The notes beneath the pieces were generated by a model. The model worked only from the letters and a program-made list of their open reading frames with translations, was not told where the DNA came from and ran no database searches. Positions 1-10,379 of a DNA stretch of 64,000 nucleotides are shown here, one piece after another. Location of the stretch: contig OZ034970.1 of assembly GCA_964030785.1 (NCBI GenBank), forward strand, positions 43,200,335 to 43,264,334, given 5' to 3'. A program made the translations under genes and the position numbers. Each line of letters begins with the position of its first letter. The first letter of the stretch is position 1. The DNA is from Siderastrea siderea. Lineage: Eukaryota > Cnidaria > Anthozoa > Scleractinia > Rhizangiidae.

Positions 1-1849
1 CTAACAGTCAAAGTTGAACAAAAGAAAACAATGGAACTAGTCTGTAATAGTCTAGTATCTATTTCACGGTTAAGTAAAATCACCCTAACTTAATAGCATT
101 TACTGTTCCACTGCTACTTCAGTTTACTATATAAGGACACGAGAACACAAAATATGAGAGCATATTGCATCACAGTATTCTGTTTTAGGAGCGTACTGCA
201 CTGTATGGTCCTTATTTTCAGCACTGAGGAGTTGAATAAAACAGCCCAAATGACAGGGAAATAATGTAGTGGAATAATAAATCCTTTATTATCCTATGGT
301 TTTACGGATAATACTTGCGGCCATTTTTCTCATTGCTGATGCATTTCTCCTCACCCCATGGGGCTCAAAAAGCACCCTTTATTTTATTAATAATCGCACC
401 TATAACAAAATGCTTGATTGAATTGGTTCTCCACACGCCTATTTAATACATAATTGGAGGGTGATCACGTAAGTGTCCAATTACAGCTGTCCAATTTGAA
501 CTTATTGTAATTGGACAGCTGTAATTAATTGGACAACTACGCTGCACGCACATCAATCAAGTGCACTGAAATGGGTTCTTTTTATAGTTGTTTCTCCACT
601 GCTTGCAAAACTGATAAAAATATATCCCCCACAGGCATGAAGATCTTCTAATCTCGCATTTTGTTATAGATACGATTAATTGGTAACTGGACTCCATGTC
701 GTACAATCCAGGGGTAATTGTTCTCATAATTTCAAATCGTCTTCGCGTGATTTAAAATTACTCGCCCAATTACTCCCTGAATTGTACTCCACTCAGTCCA
801 ACTACCATTACCAATATTCATGCATTTTACCTGCACAAAGCGAATGACTACCTACATGTACCTTATCCAATAAGGTGTATCTATTACCAAACCAAAGAGT
901 GTATTTAGCAAATTATAATCCCCCGATTAGATTTCCTGCATGCTCATTGGATGAAACACATCACATGGTACAAAATCAGACGGCAGGTATCAGGCCATAC
1001 CCATCGTCTGAATTAATATCCCTTGTCCAATTTTATTTATGAGAGAAAACAAGCAAGGAAGCAACGTTTTCAGGTTTTAACTTATCAGACTAATCACAGC
1101 GTTTAAATGAAACCAAGTAAACTAAGCAGCTTCAAATGTGCTAAGACCCTCACTGAATGTTTTCTCTTTACCACAATGATGCATGCACATTGTGGAAATT
1201 AATTGGATGGTCACAAAATAAATAAATCCCTTGCAGGTATATTGGAGGATATGCCCTTGGCTGAAAGATTTTCCTCAAAATTTCACAGTTGCCCTTGAAG
1301 CCTCGCTTCTTGGCCAACTGTTCATCTTTTGGACAATCTTTCAGCCATTGGCATTATCCTCTGATATACAAGCCATCAAAAGGGGTCTATTTACTAAATA
1401 TTAGATACTATGCATACCTAACCAGCGCTTAACTTTGCACCACATACAGCTGTACATTAACATCAAGTCAATAAATTATAAATATTCAAGTCAAGGTGAC
1501 AACCTTTTAAAAATGCTTTAAAACTTTTTGAATCCCTAGTTATTCATGTTAATTCTTAACCTATGAGCACATTATTTTGGATAGATTTTTATATACGTAA
1601 TGGCAAGACACCAATATTGGATCAGTCTTTTGCTCAACGAAACATTGCTGTCTTTAGTAGGTTTTTTTGGCTAAAAGCTTTTTCTCTGCCACTCCAAGCA
1701 TAAGACAAAAAGGCTGGCATGCTGTGCAATGTCTTTAACTGATTTGCTCAGACATGAACGCCATCTTGTGAAGTGTTCCATTTCTGTTAATGGCACACAT
1801 TTTTTTGTGCCTGCACAAAAAAACCTATCTGCATAGTGTAAACAAAGTC
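1..1849. other. 3' flank of the PH-domain gene, no gene seen
   Basis: I see no coding exon here. It must include the 3' UTR of the minus-strand PH-domain gene that ends at 1850. Two short inverted repeats stand out: one around 478-535 (a GTCCAATTACAGCTGTCCAA-type arm and its complement) and one around 1237-1372, whose arms share a GGCTGAAAGATT / AATCTTTCAGCC core. Both look like small palindromic MITE remnants. The exact polyA site of the gene is not clear. Confidence 0.6.
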
Positions 1850-2385
1850 CTAGTCAAAGTCACAGTCAAAGCTTCCTCCTGAGGACCAAGAATGATCAGA
1901 GCCCCATCCCCCAAAACCATGATGTCCAAATCCTCCTACAGTGTGCCCCAGCATGTAACCCATTGCTGCACCACCAACAACTCCTGCTGCAGCTCCCATC
2001 ATCATTTTGTTACGCCCACTATTACGCTGCTGTGGCTGTTGAACATACACAGTCTGTGGCTTGCCACCCTGAACATATGTTGTATTTTGAGCTGGATAGT
2101 ATTGTTGCTGTGGATATTGTCCTGGGGGAGGAGTGGGATAGTATTGTCCAGGTGCTTGCTGTGGGTACATCCCTGGTGGTTGTTGAGGGTAAGGCTGTGG
2201 GGGTTGTGGGTAGTTTGGCTGTGGCACACGGGGTGGCTGTGGCACTTGGGGTGGCTGTGGCACAGGAGGAGGCTGTGGATAAGGTGCATAGCCTGGCGGT
2301 GAAGGCCCTGATGGATAAGGTGGTGGCTGTCCATATGGTGCTTGAGGCTGCTGGGCTACCTGTGAATAGGGTGGTGGAGGACCAG
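1850..2385 (-). CDS. PH-domain gene, exon 5 (PPPY-rich and Gly/His tail, stop)
   Basis: Acceptor TCTCTTGCATTAG. Encodes AGPPPPYSQVAQQPQ, then about 100 residues of Pro/Gln/Tyr repeats, a Gly/Ala/Met segment and a Gly/His/Trp tail ending FDCDFD and a TAG stop at 1850-1852. The long open frames in the other five readings of this exon come from its low-complexity composition. Confidence 0.85.
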
Positions 2386-5300
2386 CTAATGCAAGAGACA
2401 AACAACAGACTGATTAACCCTTTAAGCCCTGATATTAAAATGCATATTCTCCTAACTGTTCTTCATACATTTCTTATGGAAATGGTAAGGAGAATTTGTC
2501 TAGATATCAAGAGATCTTATCCTTGGTGACCACTTCCTTAATTCTCATCACTTAAATGTTTGAACAAGTAGTGATAGCAAATCTTTCAAGAGAGGAATAT
2601 CTTGATTTTGATTTACATGCTGTCTAGAGCTAATAATTCAGCTAAAAAATAAATTTAAAAATAGTATATAGTTGAGAGAAAGAAAGTCAAGTTAGCTGGG
2701 AATGAATTATAACATCACGAGAGACATGATGGATATTACTACATTTAGCAATGTTTTCCGAAAATATTTTAGGGCTTTACCTTATTGTAAGAACCAGTGA
2801 AACTCACGGATGACGTTAAACACAGGAAACAAAACACTTTAAACAATAGCGTACAGCAAAACTTGTAACAGGTTTAAAAACAAAGAAAGTCAAATCTTGT
2901 CAGGTTCTTACACCCAGGTAAAACCCAACTTTGTCGAATGCAGGCATGGCTGGAAGAAAATCTTAACAACATAACATCCACAGTATCTTACCAGCTCCTG
3001 CTGCTTGAACAATAGATGGATTGAAGCCAATTGGGGGAGGATGTGCTCCTCCTCCAGGGGCACTCACTGCACCATATCCAGCAGCACCAGGCACACCGTA
3101 TGATGGATAAGGGGCAGCTCCTCCTGGGGGATTGTGTGGGCCACCATAGGTAAGCTGCAAGTTCAATTGCAAAAAAAAAAAAAAAATTGGTGATTTTCAC
3201 AGCTAAAATTATGCTGCTTTGAAAGCAAAATCAGACCCACAACTACAAAATTAATACAAATATCTTATTATCCACTCCCTTCAGGGATTTTCAGGGACAA
3301 TTTACAACACTACGTAGGGGACTTTGCCAGGCCGCTTGTGGCGCAGTTTACAATTAGTGAAGTAGAGTTATGAATGCCCCCTAATGTGAGTGTGAATTTT
3401 TGAGATAGGCACTAGGGGTGGTCGCTGCCAGAGATTTGTTACGTCCTTAGCAGTTCTCTACGTCCCAGAGAGTCAGTTATGAGTAAGAGTACTATGAGAT
3501 GGTGCCTACGGTTATTTCGCCCTTATCCAAGAAGTCCCACCTCCCCCAAACTTTGCCAACCCTTCCTCTAATAGTTTCAAGAGGACAATCCCTTTTTCTT
3601 TCAAACTTCAGTTGCCATGTAAGTGCAGTGCACATGCAATACTGGCCTCCCTTGTACTTGCTAAGTGATGGTCTCCACAGTTACTCAGACTTCAGAGTTC
3701 CCTATAGGTGACCTGGAATGGCTCATCTGACATGTCAGTTCAAAGTTGTCAAACATTATTTTGATAATGGTTATAAACTAGCAGCATTAATTAGACTGCT
3801 TTTAATGTTCCACTTTCACCCAAGCCATATTCATCAAAACAGACTTACTGGAGCCCTAGCTTGTTCCAAGACTGAAAGCCATTCTCTGTAAAACAAAAAA
3901 AAATTAAAAAAACAAATAGAACATCAGTACAACATAATAATTTTTTTCCTGGGTTTTGCCTAAATTGCCACTGGAAAGCTTAGAGGGTGATGTCACCTGT
4001 TCTTTAGAATAATTAAAATTAGAGTACAAAATGATTAAATTGCATTTTTTAAATGCCTATGTAAGGATCAAATGGCTGCCCATTTTTATAACATTTAAAA
4101 CTGTTAGGCACATGAGGACAAGTATTGGTAAATACCAGTGAACAGTGCTTGATGTGGGCCCTGATTGGTTACTCAAACCCCAGATGTCCTTAAGGACGGT
4201 GCCTCCTAATACCTTGGTATTTTTGCAAGGGTTATGACTATGGGGGAAAAGCGGGTCTTATCGAGGGTCATCGGAATCTAAAAAGAAAAATGTGGGTAGC
4301 CACGCAAACAAGCAATCTGTAAGATTTCTAGGGTGGTGTAAAGTGGGAAAAACAGTAAAACTATATGCAATTTTGCATACTATTTTGCTACAAAAGTTTC
4401 CAAAGGCAGGAGTCAGCAAGGAAAGGGTGAGAATAGGGTGCAAAGGGTACAGGAAGGGGGGGGGGGGCAGTTAAGTCTCTCCCCTGCCCTGTTTCCTCCC
4501 CCTCAACAAGGTGAGAGGCACCAAGAAAAGAGAGCAAGGTCATAAAGAGGTATATTTATATTTATTACATAACTGATCCCTTTTTTACCAACAATAAATT
4601 CTAGTCTCTGATCCCAAAAGCGACAAAAATTTTGTTCCCTGTTCACTCAGAAAACTTCTGACCTCCATCTCATGATTTGTGATCTCAGATCCTATGTCTC
4701 TGATCCCAATCCCATCCATCAGCTGATCCCCAATCCCACCCATCTGTTCCCTTGACCCATCCATCTGATCCCCAATCCCACCCATCTGATCCCTTGTCCC
4801 ATCCACCACATTCCTAATTGCAAGCATTCTGACCCCTGATCCCACTCCTGAGAGCAACAGCAGGGAAAGAAAACAGCTGGAAACGAACTTCAGATCTCCC
4901 TGTCTCTCCCACACATAAAAACTGCTGCCTCATCCACAGGCTCTCTTCTTGTTAAGAAAGAGAGAAATCAGGAGAGAAAGAAATCAGAAGGATTCAGGGT
5001 GAACATGGGGCACTTGGGAATGAGCGTGAAGCGCGATTGGGGTTTGATGGGACGTTGTTTTAATTACTAATTTTCCTCCGCTCTCAAAAGCGAGCAACTG
5101 GAGACAAGGGAGTCTTTTCCCATTAATTGTTTCTCTGTGCTTTTTGACACCTGATGCAGCACAACTGAGGATTGTTTACCGCTACTTTGGAGAATTAAGT
5201 TCGACTGATTAAAGTCGGCTTCTGAATCACTGTCGAACTTGGGTTTGGCACATGTAAAGTTCGACATTTGAACTGGCCCTAAATGGATGCAAAATATTTT

Positions 5301-6221
5301 TAAGTAGATTAAATCATACCCGCTTCTGTTCGTATTGCAGCAGAGAGAGAGAGAAGAGAAAGCTTAAGGCTTAACAATAGTAAATCTGTAGTGTATGTTA
5401 GACTTCATGAAACAGACGTAATGAAATTTCAAGGGTCTTAAACTATTAGTTCCTTTAAAACCCTTGAAATTTTCATTAAACATTTAAGTCTACATGTTAG
5501 CACAGTCTATGCATTGCATCTTCGCATTGTACAGCTCAAAGTGGCTTGATCTAACCTTTTTTCAAGTCTGTGCACTTTCCGTGAAAGTTAATAAGCTTCA
5601 TAACGCGCTTCTATCTTTTGAATCCGTAAATCCGCGTATGAAATCCAAAAGTATGACCATGCTATGCTAAACATGTACAAAGTGGTTCTGACTTTGTGTC
5701 TGCTGACGAAATCCTAAAGTGTAACCATTTAAATGAAAGCTACTGAAAAATGCTTTACATTGGTGATGTTTGTGCTTCGGTTCTTTCCATTTTCTACTTT
5801 GTATCTCAACGATGGAAAGATTTTCAGCCACGTAGCCATCTTTATACGTACCTGGCTTCGCTTTCCGATTCAGCGTAAAGATACCACGTCCGTTCGGGCG
5901 AAGAAACACAAAACATCGCACTGACTTCATTCTCTTTAGGAGGTTTAACTCCTTCTCCCACAGCATTACCGACTTTAATTTGTCGACACTGTGTCTTCAT
6001 GTGGATTTGGCCATCGCATTCCTTGTCTTTCGCATCTTGATAATAACAGAATACGCCATCTTGGTACAAAATAAAGTACCGTTTCTTCCACGAATTCTTG
6101 AAAAATCCGCCTAAAAAGGACATTACAGTTAGTACAGCTCTCCTTTAGAGATTAACTGAACCTAAATGCTTGTTAAATACTTACTTAGTTTATGGAGATA
6201 GCCCGCTTTCACAGTTCCCAT
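1850..6221 (-). CDS. PH-domain protein with Pro/Tyr-rich linker and Gly/His-rich tail (five exons)
   Basis: Five exons with GT/AG borders join in frame into a 343-residue protein: 6185-6221, 5852-6110, 3849-3885, 2992-3154 and 1850-2385. Residues 1 to about 110 form a PH domain: MGTVKAGYLHKL, then GGFFKNSWKKRYFILYQDG (the basic beta1-beta2 strands that usually bind phosphoinositides), and near the end REWLSVLEQARAP with the invariant helix Trp. The next roughly 170 residues are Pro/Gly/Tyr/Gln-rich, with PPPY- and PYP-type repeats like those of annexin A7 and other low-complexity adaptors. A small-residue segment follows (MMMGAAAGVVGGAAMGYMLG, glycine-zipper-like), then a Gly/His/Trp/Ser tail ending FDCDFD. 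By family knowledge the PH domain suggests recruitment to membranes, and PPPY motifs can bind WW domains. I do not recognise a named orthologue. An ATG at 6121-6123 also opens a frame, but a good acceptor just after it and the upstream MGTVKAGYLHKL exon make that start unlikely. Confidence 0.85.
2416..2600. repeat. CCCTTTAAGCCCC family, copy 1
   Basis: AACCCTTTAAGCCCTGATAT, then GCATATTCTCCTAACTGTTC and TTGGTGACCACTTCCTTAAT. In intron 4 of the PH-domain gene, just upstream of its last exon acceptor. Confidence 0.75.
2992..3154 (-). CDS. PH-domain gene, exon 4 (Gly/Pro-rich)
   Basis: Acceptor GAACTTGCAG, donor GTAAGA. Encodes 54 residues of Gly/Pro/Tyr-rich low complexity beginning LTYGGPHNPPGGAAPYPS. 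Confidence 0.8.
3849..3885 (-). CDS. PH-domain gene, exon 3 (C-terminal helix of PH)
   Basis: Acceptor TTGTTTTACAG, donor GTAAGT. Completes an Arg codon and encodes EWLSVLEQARAP, including the invariant Trp of the closing PH helix. The splice phases fit both neighbouring exons. Confidence 0.85.
3886..5851. other. Intron 2 of the PH-domain gene, with a minisatellite
   Basis: About 2 kb. It includes a run of imperfect copies of CTGATCCCCAATCCCACCCAT between about 4670 and 4850, a poly-G tract near 4456, and a small palindrome near 5417-5485 with arms around AATGAAATTTCAAGGGT. The region at 5680-5760 is a copy of the dispersed repeat best seen at 20935-21240. No convincing extra exon. Confidence 0.55.
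5852..6110 (-). CDS. PH-domain gene, exon 2 (most of the PH fold)
   Basis: Acceptor TCCTTTTTAG, donor GTACGT. Encodes 85 full codons from GGFFKNSWKKRYFILY to WYLYAESESEAR, the core beta strands of the PH fold. Confidence 0.9.
6185..6221 (-). CDS. PH-domain gene, exon 1 (start)
   Basis: Starts at ATG 6221-6219 and encodes MGTVKAGYLHKL plus one base of the next codon, followed by donor GTAAGT. The G-x-L-x-K pattern is the usual first strand of a PH domain, which supports this start over the ATG at 6123. Confidence 0.8.
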
Positions 6222-6892
6222 ATTTCACAACAACAGAAGTTCGTCGACAAGCTTGTTGTAACTGGGCTATAAATAGAACACATCTGTGACCATCGGGATG
6301 CTTGCGTGACGTATATTTGATGACGACTCAAATGACGTAATCCTGTTAAGTATTTTTCTCTTCTTTCCATATTTTCAGAATTTTAATCAATATGATTTAT
6401 GCACGATTAATTTAAAACTGTCTGCTGCTATAATGCTTTGAAATAAGAAACTAATATATATATATATATAAATCACATAGGCCAATGCTTCTAGATTTTA
6501 TACAAAAAGAAGTTTTGCCAACATTTCAAAGCCCAGCAAGTGGGAATTAATAATTTAGACCAATTTACTACTGAGGCAAAAAAAAAAAAAAAAAAAACTC
6601 GATTCCACAGTTTAGACCATAGATTTCCACTCATGCAAATATCATTTGGCTTTTCAAGTTGATGCTAAACATTGTTGATGCAACAGACTTTGGATAAAGG
6701 GGTGAAGACCAATTTTTTGTCTTCACAAATACAAATCAAATTGTTGACTTGAAATTCTAGACTATAATCGAAGTTCTCAAATACCGAGCCTCTCATCGAT
6801 ATCCCAGAGTTTCCAATAAAAGACCAAGACCTGCAAAATTCACAGGCAAATTCAAACTTAAGTGGTCCAAGCACATAGAGACTCATGTGACC

Positions 6893-7576
6893 CCCCCCAG
6901 GGGGGCGTACTCCTGTCAATTCAGAATAAGAGTGTACCACAAAGGTTCTTAAAAACCCTAACCCAATTTGAGGATCGAAAATTGATACCTTTTTGAGGCC
7001 CAAACCTGAAAATGACACCGGCTGTTCAAGAGAAAAACAGTAACTAATAATTTATTGTGCGAGCAGGTCATTTTATTTCTTTTCTCTAACGTGGGAAGTT
7101 TAGCATCAAGCAAAGAATACTAGACTAAGCCTAGTTTAAAGATATGCCATCAAAACCATGGTTTACCCACTGCAATAATTTCCTTATTTTGTATTAACTT
7201 AAAAAACCAAAAAAAGGAAATTATCCAATCTAAAAATCTTTGCGAAATTTTGTTCGCTGAAGCCAAGAAAGTATTAATCAACACCATATTGATAAGGAAA
7301 AACCTCACTTGCATTTACTTTCAACACACATTTACATACGCGACTACAATACTAGTTTCGTCAATAGACCTCATCAGTTGGTAGCCATAGTCTGTTTTGA
7401 ATTCCAGACGACTTCATATAATATAGCATGAAGAATAACCCTAGAATCACAATTCTAAAAAGGGACAAAATGGATACCCTATTTAGGGACTGAGAACCTC
7501 AGAAGACATACCCCATTGGTCAGAATGGTCAGCACATACCTATATTACTTACATATGGGAGTACACCCCACCCCTG
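6893..7576. mobile_element. TIR element with C/G-tract ends, copy A
   Basis: The left end reads through a C/G tract into GTACTCCTGTCAATTCAG; the right end is CATATGGGAGTACACCCC. A second copy at 12743-13167 shares both ends and internal pieces such as AATTGATACC and GGATACCCTATTTA in the same order, which defines the family. Boundaries are approximate. Flanks CATGTGAC and GATGTGCC are a possible decayed 8-bp duplication. No transposase ORF. Confidence 0.6.
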
Positions 7577-8343
7577 ATGTGCCCAAATCCGGTCACATGT
7601 TATGCATGACATGTGACATGCTTGGGCCACCAATGGGTATTTCACCAGAGACTGTCACCTGATTTCTTCTATGCTGATAACAATCAGTGGTACGAATTGT
7701 TTTTGGCTCCAATTTGCTGTGCAGCAATTTGTCTTGAAGGCAAGATCTCATGTTTTTTATGTGTTGCTCGCTGTGCACCCAATTTTCTCTTGCATGAATA
7801 TTTTTCTATTTTGCCCACTCCCCCCATAACTCTTCTAATGGTCCATCCCTAGGAACTGAAGGGTGTCAGACACGTACTTCTCAAATTTTATTATCATATC
7901 TCAAAGCCCTGGCATCTTTTTGATGATTGATCATATATTCTTGTTAGTTGGTCAATTCAAAATTTATTTTAGTGTAAAGAGAAGTCAAATTTGTGATCAC
8001 TCTTGGCTAAATAATACACACAATTTATTCCACAAAAACACCAATACAGACACCAAAGGGGAAATTGCTACTTCATTACCACTGTTGTAGGTTTTCATCA
8101 TCAAGCTAGGTGTCACATCATTAAGTTCTATGTCAAAAGGTAACATCATTTGTGCAAGCAGTAGAAGAATGTCAAGTTGGTAAATCCAAACTGGTTGCTA
8201 GAGTGAAACATTAGCATTTCTACAATTCAATTTTGTGAGAAACAACTGTTTCATGTTAAGACATCGAAACTAGATGACCTGTTACATTTTACTTTCTAAG
8301 AAGGTCAATAATTTACAGCTGCATCACATAATACACTGATTGG

Positions 8344-8625
8344 TAGCCTGAGAAAACAATAAATGTTTCACGAAGTCACCACTTAAACCCTCGCAAAACG
8401 ACGTCTGAGTAATGAGCGCAGAAATTCCATACTGATGACGTGTCACTACTCAGATCTTGGTAGTACTTCTGATTGGTTGAAAGAAAATTCCAACCAATCA
8501 GAAGCACTACCAAGACATAGGTAGAGACACACCTCAGTATGGAATTTCTGTGCTCGTTACTCAGATGTCATTTTGTGAGGGCTCAAATGGCGACCTCGTG
8601 AAATGTCAGCTGTTTTCTCGGGCTA
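8344..8625. mobile_element. Palindromic MITE, 282 bp, 9-bp TSD (family 1, copy A)
   Basis: Begins TAGCCTGAGAAAACA and ends with its near complement TGTTTTCTCGGGCTA. The two halves are inverted copies throughout, with the centre around CTGATTGGTTGAAAG. It is bounded by ACTGATTGG at 8335-8343 and 8626-8634, a perfect 9-bp target duplication. That length fits Mutator-like elements. A second copy is at 20628-20919. Confidence 0.85.
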
Positions 8626-9148
8626 ACTGATTGGCTACACAGCTGTTTCGGATGAGGTTATGTAAACGTGTGAATGAGGGAAGGTAACATTTGTTTGGCT
8701 TTATTTTATAAAAGAAATAGAGAATGGCCACTTTGTGTTCACATAACCTAATGTAAACACCGGAGGGAGCATGGAAGTGTTTACATTAACTTTCAAACTC
8801 TTACATAAAGTTTCCAATTCTTCCAACCTCCCTCTTGTATTTGCATCAGGTGTGGGACCATGCCCTGTTTTCTAAATACATAATAGGAAGTTGGCACTTA
8901 AACTTAAACAGGCAATCTTTTTTCTACACCACACTGCACTTATTGCAGAGTTGTAACTCCTATAAGCTATGCCTCTCACAGGTGTAGCAAGTTACAGATT
9001 CAACACTGAGGATATGAGAACACTCATGTAAGACTAGCAGTAAAAAATGCTTTCAAAAAAAAAAAAGATAGGAACACCTTGTTTCAATCAGAATTTACAT
9101 AATCAGATTAGAACAAGATGCTACTGCCTCAGGGTACTACAACTTCAA

Positions 9149-9154
9149 TTTATT
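9149..9154 (-). terminator. Likely polyadenylation signal of POLE2
   Basis: AATAAA on the minus strand, about 30 bases beyond the POLE2 stop codon. The spacing suggests a very short 3' UTR. Confidence 0.6.
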
Positions 9155-9182
9155 AACAAATCCCTGCATTGCTGAGTTCTAG

Positions 9183-10379
9183 TTAATCAGTTATTTTACA
9201 GTCCTCAAGCTCCCTAGTTGAGGGCCAATACACTTTGAATGCAAATTCATTTCTAGCAAAGGAACTGGAATTTGTACAGATGCATTCTAAGCTTGAGCAT
9301 GTGTAAGGATCATACTTGTCAGCCAATACCATGAGATCTGGAACAGGATAGACCCTGAGGGAGTGGTCTTGAGTCCAGTACATGGGTCTCACATGGGGTG
9401 GGATGGGGCAGAGATGTGCCTGTGCTAGGATTGTTTTCATCAGTTGGACAGGAATATCTTTCAAGTCTGTTGGCAGGTTAATTGAGTTGCGACACATCTT
9501 GTTCACAAGGTCTTCACGAAATACAACAATCTCCTGCGTACAGTACTGAATCCTACAAGGGTTGGTGGTAAATAGACTAAGAGGGATTTTGTCTGTGACT
9601 GCAGATGTGAAAAATGATGGAATTGGTGGCCTTGGAAGAATGTTGCCGGGTCCTGGATCTTGGGGACCTGGTACAAACACAAAGCGGCTGTTCTCAGTCA
9701 ATGGCGGAAACTCAGCCACAAGTTTGGCAAATGATTGAAAAGACTGCTTTAGAGTGTGATAATGATTAGGTCCATGAGGCTCAGAAGTGAAGTTTCCACA
9801 CAGAATGAACAAAGCCGGAGGCACAGCAGAGTAGCCTGAGAACAAAGCGCGGAGCTTCTCCATTACCCTGGGTTGGTCCAACCAAACATCTGACAAGATC
9901 ACAAACATTGCATCATGGTTCTCTCTCTCGATGGCTTTAAGCTTTGCTGATGCTTTCAGACTAGTAGAGGAGGGTCCCCCAAAAAAGTTGATGTTTCCAA
10001 AGTGATTCCTGGTCACTTGACCAGGTTCTGCAGGAGGGAAACCCAAGGCTTTGACATGGAACACACCATCTTCATATGTACCTTCTGCAAGCACAAAGCA
10101 GTTTTCAGTATAGAGGCCAGTGTGGAATGTAGCCTGTCGCAGGTCAAGTTCCACTACACCCGTGGGGTCTTCAAGGTAGTATTTTCCCTCTTTGATTTGT
10201 GTCATCATACCGAGCACTATGAGCTGTCCCAGGTTAGCTGTGCTTCCTAGCAGGAACTCCACAGGCTTGAGAGAAAATTTCTCTGCTACTTGGCTCTGAT
10301 TGGCTCCTTCAACCACTGGTGAAAAGAGCTCATGTCGCATGGTTCTCTGATGTAGGATGTTGTACCTCTCTCTGAAAAC
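9183..10379 (-). CDS. POLE2: POLE2 exon 2 (terminal, 1.2 kb)
   Basis: Acceptor TACTCTTTCAG. Starts [19 protein letters not shown] and runs uninterrupted to DCKITD and a TAA stop. One exon holds the whole OB and phosphoesterase-like domains, which many exons encode in vertebrates. Confidence 0.96.
   Translation of the reverse strand, partial: VFRERYNILHQRTMRHELFSPVVEGANQSQVAEKFSLKPVEFLLGSTANLGQLIVLGMMTQIKEGKYYLEDPTGVVELDLRQATFHTGLYTENCFVLAEGTYEDGVFHVKALGFPPAEPGQVTRNHFGNINFFGGPSSTSLKASAKLKAIERENHDAMFVILSDVWLDQPRVMEKLRALFSGYSAVPPALFILCGNFTSEPHGPNHYHTLKQSFQSFAKLVAEFPPLTENSRFVFVPGPQDPGPGNILPRPPIPSFFTSAVTDKIPLSLFTTNPCRIQYCTQEIVVFREDLVNKMCRNSINLPTDLKDIPVQLMKTILAQAHLCPIPPHVRPMYWTQDHSLRVYPVPDLMVLADKYDPYTCSSLECICTNSSSFARNEFAFKVYWPSTRELEDCKITD

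Larger units (their letters stand above)
6222..9148. other. Intergenic region between the PH-domain gene and POLE2
   Basis: It must contain the promoter of the PH-domain gene and the downstream flank of POLE2. No exon was recognised. Contents: a (TA)n run near 6453, a TIR element at about 6893-7576, and a palindromic MITE at 8344-8625. The remaining sequence is AT-rich and shows nothing I can name. Confidence 0.5.

Noticed and set aside
1892..2529. Long plus-strand open frames over the last exon of the PH-domain gene
   Set aside because: They are mirror readings of a low-complexity Pro/Gln/Gly coding exon; the minus-strand frame joins a PH domain with correct splice sites.
4585..4914. 109-codon minus-strand frame (GDQMGGIGDQMDG repeats)
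   Set aside because: Translation of the CTGATCCCCAATCCCACCCAT minisatellite in an intron.
5842..6123. Start of the PH-domain protein at ATG 6121-6123
   Set aside because: A strong acceptor lies just inside it, and an upstream exon supplies MGTVKAGYLHKL in the right phase, completing the first PH strand.
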